Both the position numbers and the translations under genes were made by a program. Under the pieces are notes generated by a model. It was not told the DNA's origin. It ran no database searches and saw only the letters and a program-made list of their open reading frames with translations. Shown in pieces: positions 8,502 to 16,806 of a DNA stretch of 64,000 nt (its first letter is position 1; each line of letters opens with the position of its first letter). The DNA is from Vibrio sp. VB16 (GTDB lineage: Bacteria > Pseudomonadota > Gammaproteobacteria > Enterobacterales > Vibrionaceae). The stretch lies in NCBI RefSeq assembly GCF_015594925.2, contig NZ_CP087591.1, positions 620,001-684,000 on the forward strand, in the 5' to 3' direction.

Positions 8502-9485
8502 TTACAGCGCTGCTGCTACTTTCTCAGCCGCTTCCGTAGACAACCACGATTTCCAAACCGTCGGATAGTTTTCAAAGAAGTAGAACATGGCATCTTCTGA
8601 ATCTGCCTGTTCTTGTTCCATCCATGCTAGAAGTTTGTTCATATCAGAGTTTTTAAATCCACGTTTTTCTAAATACTCCATAACCGGTTGGTTCTTTTTA
8701 GAAAACTCTGTTGAGGTGACAGTGAAGACAGGAGATGCAGGATAGGATGTAACTTTAGGCGATTCGCAACCTTCAATTGTTGTGCAACTAAAGTACTCAG
8801 CTTCATTGACCTCTGCACCGAAATCAACTTTAACCATTTCATATTTACCGAGAATGGCAGTCGGAGCCCAATAATACCCAAACCAAGCTTCTTTGCGTTC
8901 GTAACTTTTTGCGATTGACCCTGAAAGACCAGCAGCAGAACCTGGATCAATCAATTCAAAATTAGCATCAGCCAGTTTTAGTGCTGTAAATAAATTCGAC
9001 GCTGAAATTTGGCAACCCCAACCGGCTGGACAGCCATAAAACCCACTGACATCTTTATTTTCTGGGTGCTTAAATAATGCGGCGTGTTTTTTAACACCTT
9101 CGATGGTTTTAAGTTCGGGGTATTGCTCAACCATATACTTTGGAACCCAGAAACCTTCTTCACCACCATCTATCAATGATGGGCCAGCAAAGACCAATCG
9201 ACCTTCTTTAACGCCGGCATCAACTGCTTCTTTTACCGAGTTAGCCCATATTTCAGGCGCTATATCTGGTTGCCCTTTTTCGATCATCGATGTTGTCGTA
9301 GGCATGGTATCGCCGGGAATTAGCTCCGCATCGCAACCATAGGCATTTTCTAAAATAAACTTATCTACATTGGCTATTAAGCTAGCAGAACTCCAGTTCA
9401 TGTCGGCGATAGTTACGCTCCCACACTCACTAGCAGATACGTTGGCACTAGCGAGTAAAGCGAGCGCAGCAAGTTTCAGTTTCAT
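8502..9485 (-). CDS. proX: Glycine betaine ABC transporter, periplasmic binding protein
   Basis: This 327-residue exported protein has a signal peptide (MKLKLAALALLASANVSAS, cleavage near residue 19) and an OpuAC-type binding domain. Several tryptophan-containing stretches (MNWSS, EIWANS, GFWVPK, WFGYYWAP) could supply the aromatic cage for a quaternary ammonium group. It is the first gene of the proXWV-like operon and follows the MarR gene. The exact ligand (glycine betaine, proline betaine, choline) cannot be told. Confidence 0.88.
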   Translation of the reverse strand: MKLKLAALALLASANVSASECGSVTIADMNWSSASLIANVDKFILENAYGCDAELIPGDTMPTTTSMIEKGQPDIAPEIWANSVKEAVDAGVKEGRLVFAGPSLIDGGEEGFWVPKYMVEQYPELKTIEGVKKHAALFKHPENKDVSGFYGCPAGWGCQISASNLFTALKLADANFELIDPGSAAGLSGSIAKSYERKEAWFGYYWAPTAILGKYEMVKVDFGAEVNEAEYFSCTTIEGCESPKVTSYPASPVFTVTSTEFSKKNQPVMEYLEKRGFKNSDMNKLLAWMEQEQADSEDAMFYFFENYPTVWKSWLSTEAAEKVAAAL

Positions 9486-9642
9486 AACAATTCCTTTGAA
9501 AAGATTCCTTAATTAGGTTGAACAGCATACCTCCAATTTGATTAGTGTTCAAATGATTAGAGGTGTTCGCATTTCAAAGGTGGTTATAATTCACTGACAA
9601 AATGGGGCGATTACTGCAAAAATATCATAAACAATCAGATTT

Positions 9643-10134
9643 TCATTTCTCAACTGTTACTTCTGGATCCGTAATATTACCCAGCTCCAACACTGGTGCC
9701 ACATCATAGGATTCTGCATTCATCATACTTGCTATGCGCTGTACTGAAGACAATAACAAACTTTGTTCCCATTCATCTAAGCTATGGAATTTATTGATAA
9801 AGCTTTCTTGCAAGGGTAACGGAGCATGACTAAGTAACTCAGCCCCTTTTGCGGTAAGGTTCGCATGGACTTTACGTTTGTCTGTCGTACTACGTATGCG
9901 CTCTGCTAACCCATTTCGTTCTAATCGATCTAGTATAGTTGTCGCGGTAGCTGGACTCATATTAGTATGAGTGGACAATTGCCTAATAGTCACTTCACCT
10001 AACTCTCTAATCGAACGCATGAGTATCAATTGTGGGCCAGTAAGACCCGACTCTTTGCTCAATTTTTTTGAGTGCAAATCAATCGCTCTAATAATTTGTC
10101 TCAGTGAAACCAAAACTTCTTCATGCTTTTCCAA
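9643..10134 (-). CDS. MarR-family transcriptional regulator
   Basis: This 163-residue winged-helix regulator has the MarR core: recognition region VTIRQLSTHTNMSPATATTILDRLERNGLAERI (residues about 48-80) and wing with RSTTDKRKVHANLT. It lies upstream of and in the same direction as proX with a 157-bp gap, a layout seen for MarR/GbsR-like regulators of betaine uptake. Two direct repeats TGATTAG (9539-9545 and 9554-9560) in the gap could be operator elements. A role in osmolyte control is inferred from position. Confidence 0.85.
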   Translation of the reverse strand: MEKHEEVLVSLRQIIRAIDLHSKKLSKESGLTGPQLILMRSIRELGEVTIRQLSTHTNMSPATATTILDRLERNGLAERIRSTTDKRKVHANLTAKGAELLSHAPLPLQESFINKFHSLDEWEQSLLLSSVQRIASMMNAESYDVAPVLELGNITDPEVTVEK

Positions 10135-10655
10135 CTCGTAACTCCGTAATAATAGGGGTATCCAAAACTACAGCGAAAATAACTGACTTTATACAACTTG
10201 AAAAGCGTTGATAAAAGAAAATGCCATAATGCGCCTTAAATTAAGCTTAGGTTAACCGATACAACGACCTGTAATGATTTGTAATCGAACTATTTATAAT
10301 ACACTTTAGCAGCTAAAACAGAGCCACACCGTGCATTAACGGGATATTCAGTCAGAAAAAATATAAAAATGCGAATGCTATTGAACCATTTAATAGCACT
10401 AATAACGTGAGCATGTAACATACGCGAAAAATGTTGGATTAAAATACAATGTACACGAATGATTAGTATGTCTATTTCATAAAATCACTACTCGTCGCCA
10501 TCACATTAAACCATAGACAAACAGCACAATATCGGTAACACAGACGGCCGTATCTGCAAGGATAGCGACTAAAAAAGCCAGCAGGACGTACCCACTGGCT
10601 CTAATATGAAATCCATCAAGCTATCTTAAGTCAGCACACCAACCTAATAACTTAA
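10135..10655. other. Intergenic region of about 520 bases
   Basis: It separates the MarR gene from the end of the alpha-glucoside ABC operon. Apart from the terminator at 10571-10600 and presumably the MarR promoter, I see no gene, repeat or RNA here. Confidence 0.5.
10571..10600 (-). terminator. Terminator of the alpha-glucoside ABC operon
   Basis: Arms 10576-10581 and 10595-10600, extended by weaker inner pairs, followed on the minus strand by six T. It lies 56 bases after the ATPase stop codon. Confidence 0.8.
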
Positions 10656-11747
10656 CTATAGGTACCGAACGGATATACCATCGGTATTGAACAGATGTAT
10701 TTTGTCTGCCGCCGCTTTCAAATGAACGGTTTCACCTTTGTGTCGATCATTAATACCCGGTATTTTGACCACAATGGCGTCTTCATGGTTTGGCACATTA
10801 ATGTGAAGTTGTGTCACCTCTCCTAACGACTCAACAAAAAGAACGGTACCTGAGACAAAAGCTTCATTTTCAGTTGCTAACTCAAAATCCTCTGGTCGAA
10901 TACCCAATTGCCCAGTTGTACCAACTAAATGGGTCGGTACAGGGAATGCGTAATCAGCTTCTCTTTTATTATCAAACCTAACTTTACCCGTTTCACCCCC
11001 AGCAATAATATCGGACTTAATAATATTCATGGAAGGTGAACCAATAAACTTAGCAACAAAGACATTCGCCGGATTAGTATAGAGCTCTAAAGGCGTGCCT
11101 ACTTGCTCTATTCGACCCGCAGATAATACGACAATTCGGTCTGCGAGCGTCATTGCTTCAACCTGGTCATGTGTTACATAGATCATGGTTGTTTTCGGCA
11201 TCTTCTCTTTTAGATTGGCTATTTCTATACGCGTTTGAACCCTTAACGCAGCATCAAGATTAGATAAAGGCTCATCAAATAGAAATACCTTAGGATTACG
11301 GACAATAGCTCGACCTATTGCAACACGCTGTCTTTGCCCACCAGAAAGTGCTTTAGGTAGGCGACCTAAGTATTCCGTCAGTTGCAGCATTTCGGCAGCT
11401 GACGTCACTCTTTGGTCAATATCCTCTTTTGATTCTTTGGCAATACGCATCGCAAAAGCCATGTTGTCATAGACCGTCATATGAGGATAAAGCGCATAGG
11501 TTTGAAACACCATTGCGATACCACGCATAGCCGCCGGTAGATAGTTCACTACCGCACCTTCGATTTCTAAGTCACCATCCGTGATATCCTCTAACCCTGC
11601 AATCATTCGCAATAAAGTCGATTTGCCACAACCAGATGGACCAACGAAAACAATAAACTCACCAATATCGATTTCTAAGTCGATACCATGAAGAACTTCA
11701 GTTTCGCCGTAGGCCTTTTTAATATTTGTTAGTTTTAAACCATTCAT
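10656..11747 (-). CDS. Sugar ABC transporter ATPase (MalK/UgpC/AglK type)
   Basis: This 363-residue ATPase has Walker A (GPSGCGKST), signature LSGGQRQRVAIGRAI, Walker B (VFLFDEPLSNLDA) and a C-terminal MalK-type regulatory (TOBE) domain from about residue 240. It is the last gene of the four-gene alpha-glucoside importer and drives the two permeases at 11769 and 12933. The closest named system from memory is AglEFGK of Sinorhizobium meliloti. Confidence 0.9.
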   Translation of the reverse strand: MNGLKLTNIKKAYGETEVLHGIDLEIDIGEFIVFVGPSGCGKSTLLRMIAGLEDITDGDLEIEGAVVNYLPAAMRGIAMVFQTYALYPHMTVYDNMAFAMRIAKESKEDIDQRVTSAAEMLQLTEYLGRLPKALSGGQRQRVAIGRAIVRNPKVFLFDEPLSNLDAALRVQTRIEIANLKEKMPKTTMIYVTHDQVEAMTLADRIVVLSAGRIEQVGTPLELYTNPANVFVAKFIGSPSMNIIKSDIIAGGETGKVRFDNKREADYAFPVPTHLVGTTGQLGIRPEDFELATENEAFVSGTVLFVESLGEVTQLHINVPNHEDAIVVKIPGINDRHKGETVHLKAAADKIHLFNTDGISVRYL

Positions 11748-11768
11748 TGAATTCTTCTCTTAAATCAA

Positions 11769-12932
11769 TTATTTCACTGAGCCAGCCAGAAGGCCACGTA
11801 CTAAGTAACGCTGCAAACTAAAGAACACGGTTAAAGGTACCGCGATAGAAACAAATGCTGACGCCGTTAAAATTTCCCAGTTACCACCACGGGAACCTAA
11901 TAGCTCTCTTAACCGACCCGTTAACACCAGTTCATTTTCGCCATTTCCCAAAAATACCGTTGCGACTAGCAGATCATTCCACACCCACAAAAACTGGAAA
12001 ATAGAGAATGATGCCAGCGCAGGGAAGGACAATGGCAATACAATGCGAACAAATATCTCAAAGTCTGTCGCGCCATCTACACGTGCAGATTCAATGATCT
12101 CTTTCGGTAGGTTTGAGATATAGTTTCTCAAAAGATAAATAGCTAGCGGTAAACCAAACCCGGTATGGGCCAGCCATATGCCAAGATAGGTCTTTGCTCC
12201 CACACCAAAAAAAGCACCTATGTCGTTATACAAACGTAACAACGGTATAAGTGACATCTGCAAAGGTACCACCAATAAACCAACAACTAGCGCTATTAGC
12301 AATGGACGGCCGGGCATACGCATCCATGACAATGCATATGCAGCAAACGCGGCAATGAGAATAGGAATGACAGTAGCCGGAATAGTCACCGTCAGTGAGT
12401 TTATAAATGACTGACCAATTCCCTCCGAGGTAAGCACTTCACGATAGTTATCTAGACTAAACTTAGGTGGGATATTAGCGGTAAAGAAAACCCGTTTTCC
12501 ACGAGACCCGGTAAAAGGTTCTGGTGATGTCATCGTATACTGACCAGTCGCACTTACAGTAAGAGTTTGACCTTTACGCATGGGTGCCAACGTCCCAGGA
12601 AGATACGCCGTCGGCGCTTTAGATATCCAACCGAACATCCTCACATCAACATCTTTCCCATCTTCGCCAATCGACCCTTTCAAAAGATAGACACCATTTT
12701 CCTGCACCTGAGTATCTGGGTGTGCAGTCCGTCCAATAAGATTTTGGTCCGATGCCGACAATGCCGTCCACCAGCCTGAAATCGCGAGTTGATCTTTATC
12801 TCTAAAAGAAGAAATCAACAGTCCTGCGGTTGGCAGCGTCCACAAAACCACGATAAGCAAAACAGACAGGTGTACCAAAATCGTTAACGGAGAGCGCCTT
12901 AATTTACTGAGGCTAAGCTTTGCACCTGACAT
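11769..12932 (-). CDS. aglG: Alpha-glucoside ABC transporter permease (AglG type)
   Basis: This 387-residue permease has one N-terminal membrane segment, then a large periplasmic insertion (about residues 45-165), then five further segments with the EAA loop ESARVDGATDFEIFVRIVLP (about residues 285-304). The long insertion between TM1 and TM2 is typical of AglG and distinguishes it from the shorter MalG. It abuts the next permease with no gap (stop and start adjacent at 12932/12933). Confidence 0.87.
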   Translation of the reverse strand: MSGAKLSLSKLRRSPLTILVHLSVLLIVVLWTLPTAGLLISSFRDKDQLAISGWWTALSASDQNLIGRTAHPDTQVQENGVYLLKGSIGEDGKDVDVRMFGWISKAPTAYLPGTLAPMRKGQTLTVSATGQYTMTSPEPFTGSRGKRVFFTANIPPKFSLDNYREVLTSEGIGQSFINSLTVTIPATVIPILIAAFAAYALSWMRMPGRPLLIALVVGLLVVPLQMSLIPLLRLYNDIGAFFGVGAKTYLGIWLAHTGFGLPLAIYLLRNYISNLPKEIIESARVDGATDFEIFVRIVLPLSFPALASFSIFQFLWVWNDLLVATVFLGNGENELVLTGRLRELLGSRGGNWEILTASAFVSIAVPLTVFFSLQRYLVRGLLAGSVK

Positions 12933-13943
12933 TTAACGACCCTCCATTTGTGCATTGGCTTGGCGAATATTCCACACCATAACGGGAACAACAGCGAGCA
13001 TAATCACCACCGCAATAGCGGCACCTCTTCCGAAGTCACCACCGCCTCTAAACATCCAATCAAACATCATATTGGCCAATACTTGCGTGTCCCATTGCCC
13101 ATTAGTCATAGCTAACACAATATCGAACACCTTTAATACCGTTATCGTAATCGTTGTCCAAACAACCGCTATCGTCCCCCAAATTTGAGGAATCAAAATT
13201 TTGAAAAAGATCTGAATGCCATTCGCACCATCTAGTACAGCAGCTTCCACCGTTTCTTCCGGAATACCACGAAGAGCAGCAGATAAAATAACCATTGCAA
13301 AACCCGTCTGAATCCAAACAAGAATGACCATTAAAAAGAAGTTGTTCCAAAAAGGAATGGTTATCCATGCCTGCGGTGTCCCACCAAAATACTCGACTAT
13401 TGCATTCAATATACCAATCTGCTCGGATCCTTCAGCGCGGAAATCGTATACGAATTTCCAGATAATTGATGCGCCTATAAAGGAAATAGCCATCGGCATA
13501 AAGATCAAGCTCTTGGCAATGTTACCCCAACTGATTTTATCGGTCATAGCTGCGATAACAAGACCAAAGAATGTAGAGGCCGCTGGCACCACGAGTAACC
13601 ACAGAAGATTGTTAAAGAGAGACTCACGAAATTCACGGTCATTCACTAACCACATATAATTTTTTAGGCCGACAAAATCCTCTCCCGATCTATCGCTTAA
13701 TGAAAGCATAAGCGAATCAAATACGGGGTAAACTAGATACAATCCTAAAAAACTTAATGCTGGACCAAGAAACAGCCAAGGCCGCACCGACGCCGCTAGA
13801 CGAATATTTTTCGCCATTTGCCTATTGGAAACACCGCGAGTCGGAAATATTAAATTCAGTAACATGTTGCTACCAAAAAAGTAAAACACACAGCCAGTAA
13901 CACCGAGGACCATGATAAAGAGGGAGGAATATAACTGATCCAT
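12933..13943 (-). CDS. aglF: Alpha-glucoside ABC transporter permease (AglF type)
   Basis: This 336-residue inner-membrane permease has about eight hydrophobic segments and the coupling EAA loop EAAVLDGANGIQIFFKILIP. I place the start at the ATG at 13943, seven bases after AGTGAGG; a longer frame to 14003 exists but has no binding site. It pairs with AglG-type permease 11769-12932. A 156-bp gap with an inverted repeat separates it from the binding protein. Confidence 0.87.
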   Translation of the reverse strand: MDQLYSSLFIMVLGVTGCVFYFFGSNMLLNLIFPTRGVSNRQMAKNIRLAASVRPWLFLGPALSFLGLYLVYPVFDSLMLSLSDRSGEDFVGLKNYMWLVNDREFRESLFNNLLWLLVVPAASTFFGLVIAAMTDKISWGNIAKSLIFMPMAISFIGASIIWKFVYDFRAEGSEQIGILNAIVEYFGGTPQAWITIPFWNNFFLMVILVWIQTGFAMVILSAALRGIPEETVEAAVLDGANGIQIFFKILIPQIWGTIAVVWTTITITVLKVFDIVLAMTNGQWDTQVLANMMFDWMFRGGGDFGRGAAIAVVIMLAVVPVMVWNIRQANAQMEGR

Positions 13944-13982
13944 AACAGCCTCACTAAAGAAAACAAAAAACCAAATTGGGGA

Positions 13983-14022
13983 GAATCTCCAACGATCTGA
14001 CAATTAATCATAGTGGAGATTC
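13983..14022 (-). other. Inverted repeat between binding-protein and first permease gene
   Basis: Perfect 8-bp arms (13983-13990 and 14015-14022) with a 24-base loop, lying after the first gene of the operon. There is no U-tract; a message-stabilising or attenuating hairpin is plausible. Confidence 0.45.
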
Positions 14023-14099
14023 AACCAGTACAGATGTACGTAACGCGAACGTTTAAAACAACATTAAATACAAATGTACCCGCCAATTATTCCAACAAA

Positions 14100-15449
14100 T
14101 TACTTAATTGCATCCCAAGTATTTTGGATTTCGTCCGCAACCTCTTTAGACGATTTGCCACCACTGTAATCAACCATTCCAGTCCAGAATGACCCCGCCC
14201 CGATTTTACCAGGCATTAAGTCTGAGCCATCAAAACGGAATGTCGTTGCACCAAGAAGAATTTGACCTTGTTTTTTTAATGCTTCGTTTGCGTACGCATC
14301 AAGATTTGCACCTTTAAACGGAGTCAAGAATCCAGACTGTGCCATCCATATTTCGTGAGCAATTGGTAAACGAAGGAACTTCATAAATTCTCTCGCTGCT
14401 TTTGAATCTTTGGTCACACTCCACATTGTTCCAGCACCAAGAACTGGTTTACCAAGGTCTTTACTTTCATAAGCTGGGAAGTAAAAGAAGTCCGCATCTT
14501 CACCCAATTTCGTCCCTTCAGGGAAGAAACTCGGTATGAACGACGCTTGGCGGTGCAAATAACATTTAGCCGGAGAGCTAAACATGCCTTTAGGGCTATC
14601 ACGGAAATCGGTTGCTGCAACAGCACGAGAACCACCATCGACATATTTATCATTTAAAAACCAGCCAAATTCATCAATGGCTGCGATCACTTTAGGATCG
14701 TTAAATTTAAGTTCATTTTTTGTCCATGCATCGTAGTCAGCCGGAGATTGAGTACGTAGCATCATATCTTCTACCCAGTCAGTAGCTGGCCAACCAGTCG
14801 CACCACCACTACCCAACCCGATACACCACGGTGTCTCTCCATCGGCAACGATCTGCTTTGTTAATGCCTTTAATTCTTCCATAGACTCTGGAACGTCATA
14901 ACCCGCATCCTCAAAGTTTTCTGGCACATACCAAACTAGAGATTTCAAATCGACCTTGTAAAAGAAGCCATATAGGTGGTCTTTGCCTTGTTTATCAGCA
15001 AAGGTACCTAGATCAACCCATGAAGTACCAGCTGCATAGTTGTCCTTGATCCATGGTCCCCAACTCTGCTCTAGGGGTGTTAAAAACCCTTTAGAAGCGA
15101 GATCAGCGGCCAAACCGGGCTGCGGAAAAATAGCGATATTAGGCGCACTTCCTGCCTGTACATCAATCGCAATTTGTTGTTCGAAAGAATCAGAGCCTGC
15201 GTATTGAACATCAGCACCGGTCGCCGCTTCAAAATAGGCAATGACACTTTGAACTAATTCTTTATCTGGACCCAACCAAGGGCCGCGGATAGTAATAACT
15301 TCACCTTGCAGATCCACTTTCTTTAAGTAGTCGTAGCTTGACCAATTAAAGCGACCATCATCTCCAGGTGCATACTTAAGGTCAGCAGCCATAGCAGATG
15401 AGGAAAGTATCGCCAGAGCCACTGCGCTCATTAGTAGAGTAGTTTTCAT
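14100..15449 (-). CDS. aglE: Alpha-glucoside ABC transporter, periplasmic binding protein (AglE type)
   Basis: This 449-residue family 1 solute-binding protein has a clear signal peptide (MKTTLLMSAVALAILSSSA, cleavage after AMA near residue 21). The mature protein starts ADLKYAPGDDG and contains tryptophan-rich sugar-binding stretches (GPWLGPDKE, WPATDWVEDM). The ATG at 15449 has GGAG nine bases upstream; a frame starting at 15464 adds five residues and would disrupt the signal peptide. It is the first gene of the importer operon and divergent from the LacI regulator. Confidence 0.9.
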   Translation of the reverse strand: MKTTLLMSAVALAILSSSAMAADLKYAPGDDGRFNWSSYDYLKKVDLQGEVITIRGPWLGPDKELVQSVIAYFEAATGADVQYAGSDSFEQQIAIDVQAGSAPNIAIFPQPGLAADLASKGFLTPLEQSWGPWIKDNYAAGTSWVDLGTFADKQGKDHLYGFFYKVDLKSLVWYVPENFEDAGYDVPESMEELKALTKQIVADGETPWCIGLGSGGATGWPATDWVEDMMLRTQSPADYDAWTKNELKFNDPKVIAAIDEFGWFLNDKYVDGGSRAVAATDFRDSPKGMFSSPAKCYLHRQASFIPSFFPEGTKLGEDADFFYFPAYESKDLGKPVLGAGTMWSVTKDSKAAREFMKFLRLPIAHEIWMAQSGFLTPFKGANLDAYANEALKKQGQILLGATTFRFDGSDLMPGKIGAGSFWTGMVDYSGGKSSKEVADEIQNTWDAIK

Positions 15450-15501
15450 TGGTTCGAACTCCATGTCTTTAGTTACTATTATTCTTTTGTCTTCACGTTA
15501 A

Positions 15502-15519
15502 GACTTAATCGTTTAAGTC
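15502..15519. promoter_or_regulatory. Candidate LacI-family operator near aglE
   Basis: GACTTAATCGTTTAAGTC is palindromic at 16 of 18 positions around a central CG, the form expected for a LacI-family site. It lies 53 bases upstream of the aglE start. The 10-mer CTTAATCGTT recurs at 15671-15680 on the regulator side. Confidence 0.6.
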
Positions 15520-15614
15520 CATTCAAGTACAGTAGACTGCATTTACATAACCGACCAATTTTCAGTCAATAATTGCTAAATAGATCATATAATTTGGTGA
15601 TATTGCGAGCAATT

Positions 15615-15630
15615 CGTGACAAAGCTCAAA
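15615..15630. promoter_or_regulatory. Possible CRP site in the divergent sugar promoter
   Basis: CGTGA-N6-TCAAA matches the CRP consensus TGTGA-N6-TCACA at 8 of 10 positions and sits between the importer operon and the regulator gene. Carbon catabolite control would be expected for such a locus, but the match is modest. Confidence 0.35.
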
Positions 15631-15670
15631 CTAACCATGAATAATACAACAATCGTATTTCTAAATATTA

Positions 15671-15680
15671 CTTAATCGTT
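15671..15680. promoter_or_regulatory. Second copy of the CTTAATCGTT operator half
   Basis: An exact repeat of the left half and centre of the site at 15502-15519, 52 bases upstream of the LacI-family gene. It could allow autoregulation or DNA looping across the divergent region. Confidence 0.45.
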
Positions 15681-15731
15681 CTAGAATCCCATAGTACCTA
15701 AACTTTAGGTCGACGAAATTGGGAAAGCAAC

Positions 15732-16772
15732 ATGAAAGCGAATAACATAAAAAAACCAACGCTTAAGATTGTCGCGGCAAAACTTGGCGTTTCAACCGCC
15801 ACCGTTTCAAATGCGTTCAACCGTCCAGATCAGCTATCGGCTGCTTTAAGAGACAGAATCCTGCACCAATGTGATGAACTGGGATATACCGGTCCGAGCC
15901 TAACCGCTCGAAGCTTACGCACAGGAAAAACAGGGGTGATTGGGGTTTTGTTGGCGGATAGTCTTTCTTTCAACTTTACCGACCCCGTTGCGACGGAATT
16001 TCTAGCCGGTATCTCTCAAACCCTAGATGCGCAGCACGTTAATATGTTATTGCTGCCTTCCAACGCCGAAAATTATCAAAGTACGCAGGTTGAAACGATC
16101 CCAGACTGCTTTATTGTGTACGGAAGGCCAGTAGATTCCAGTATAATCGAACGTATTCAACGGCAAGGTAAACCATTAATTACCGTTGATTTTACTTTAG
16201 AAAACACCCCGTCCATCGGCATTGATAATAAAAAAGCGGCGTATGACATCGCTTGTCACGCACTGAAGGACAGCAGACACAAAACGCTTATTTTGGGTCT
16301 GCGACTCGAACCCTCTTTATCGCTTTCGCTCGCGAACTTCGATAGCCTTTACACAAGCGATGAATCCATTTCACGCTGTCGTTTCGAAGGTTATAGAGAA
16401 GCACTTGCGGAGGTCGGTCATGAGTTAACCACGCAAGATGTTTGGCAGATTCATCATTTAGAACCGGAATCCTTAAAAACCATCTTAAGAGGTGCACTTA
16501 CCGCGCCAGATCATGTTGACGTTCTACTGTGCATGAGTGACAAGATTGCGTTGGCCGCTCTAGACATCGCCCATGAGCTAAAATTAACTATCCCAGACGA
16601 ATTAAAGATCGTCGGTTTTGATGGAATTCCTGAAGCAAAAGAGAAAGGACTGACGACCATTTCGCAACCTCTATCTGAAAAAGGAAGAGTGGCCGCACAG
16701 ATGGCGCTAAACCTCATTCCATATGAATCTGTTGAGCTACCGTTCCAACTAGTGAATCGTCACAGCAGCTAA
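15732..16772 (+). CDS. aglR: LacI-family regulator of alpha-glucoside utilisation
   Basis: This 346-residue repressor has the LacI helix-turn-helix (LKIVAAKLGVSTATVSNAFN, about residues 10-29) with the hinge helix LTARSLRTGKT, then a periplasmic-binding-protein-like effector domain. It is divergent from the importer operon and 34 bases upstream of the alpha-glucosidase gene, so it probably represses both until an alpha-glucoside or its product binds. aglR is by analogy with the rhizobial locus. Confidence 0.87.
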   Translation: MKANNIKKPTLKIVAAKLGVSTATVSNAFNRPDQLSAALRDRILHQCDELGYTGPSLTARSLRTGKTGVIGVLLADSLSFNFTDPVATEFLAGISQTLDAQHVNMLLLPSNAENYQSTQVETIPDCFIVYGRPVDSSIIERIQRQGKPLITVDFTLENTPSIGIDNKKAAYDIACHALKDSRHKTLILGLRLEPSLSLSLANFDSLYTSDESISRCRFEGYREALAEVGHELTTQDVWQIHHLEPESLKTILRGALTAPDHVDVLLCMSDKIALAALDIAHELKLTIPDELKIVGFDGIPEAKEKGLTTISQPLSEKGRVAAQMALNLIPYESVELPFQLVNRHSS

Positions 16773-16806
16773 TTTAATCAAACGCCTGCTTAAGGAGTAA
16801 GTACCC

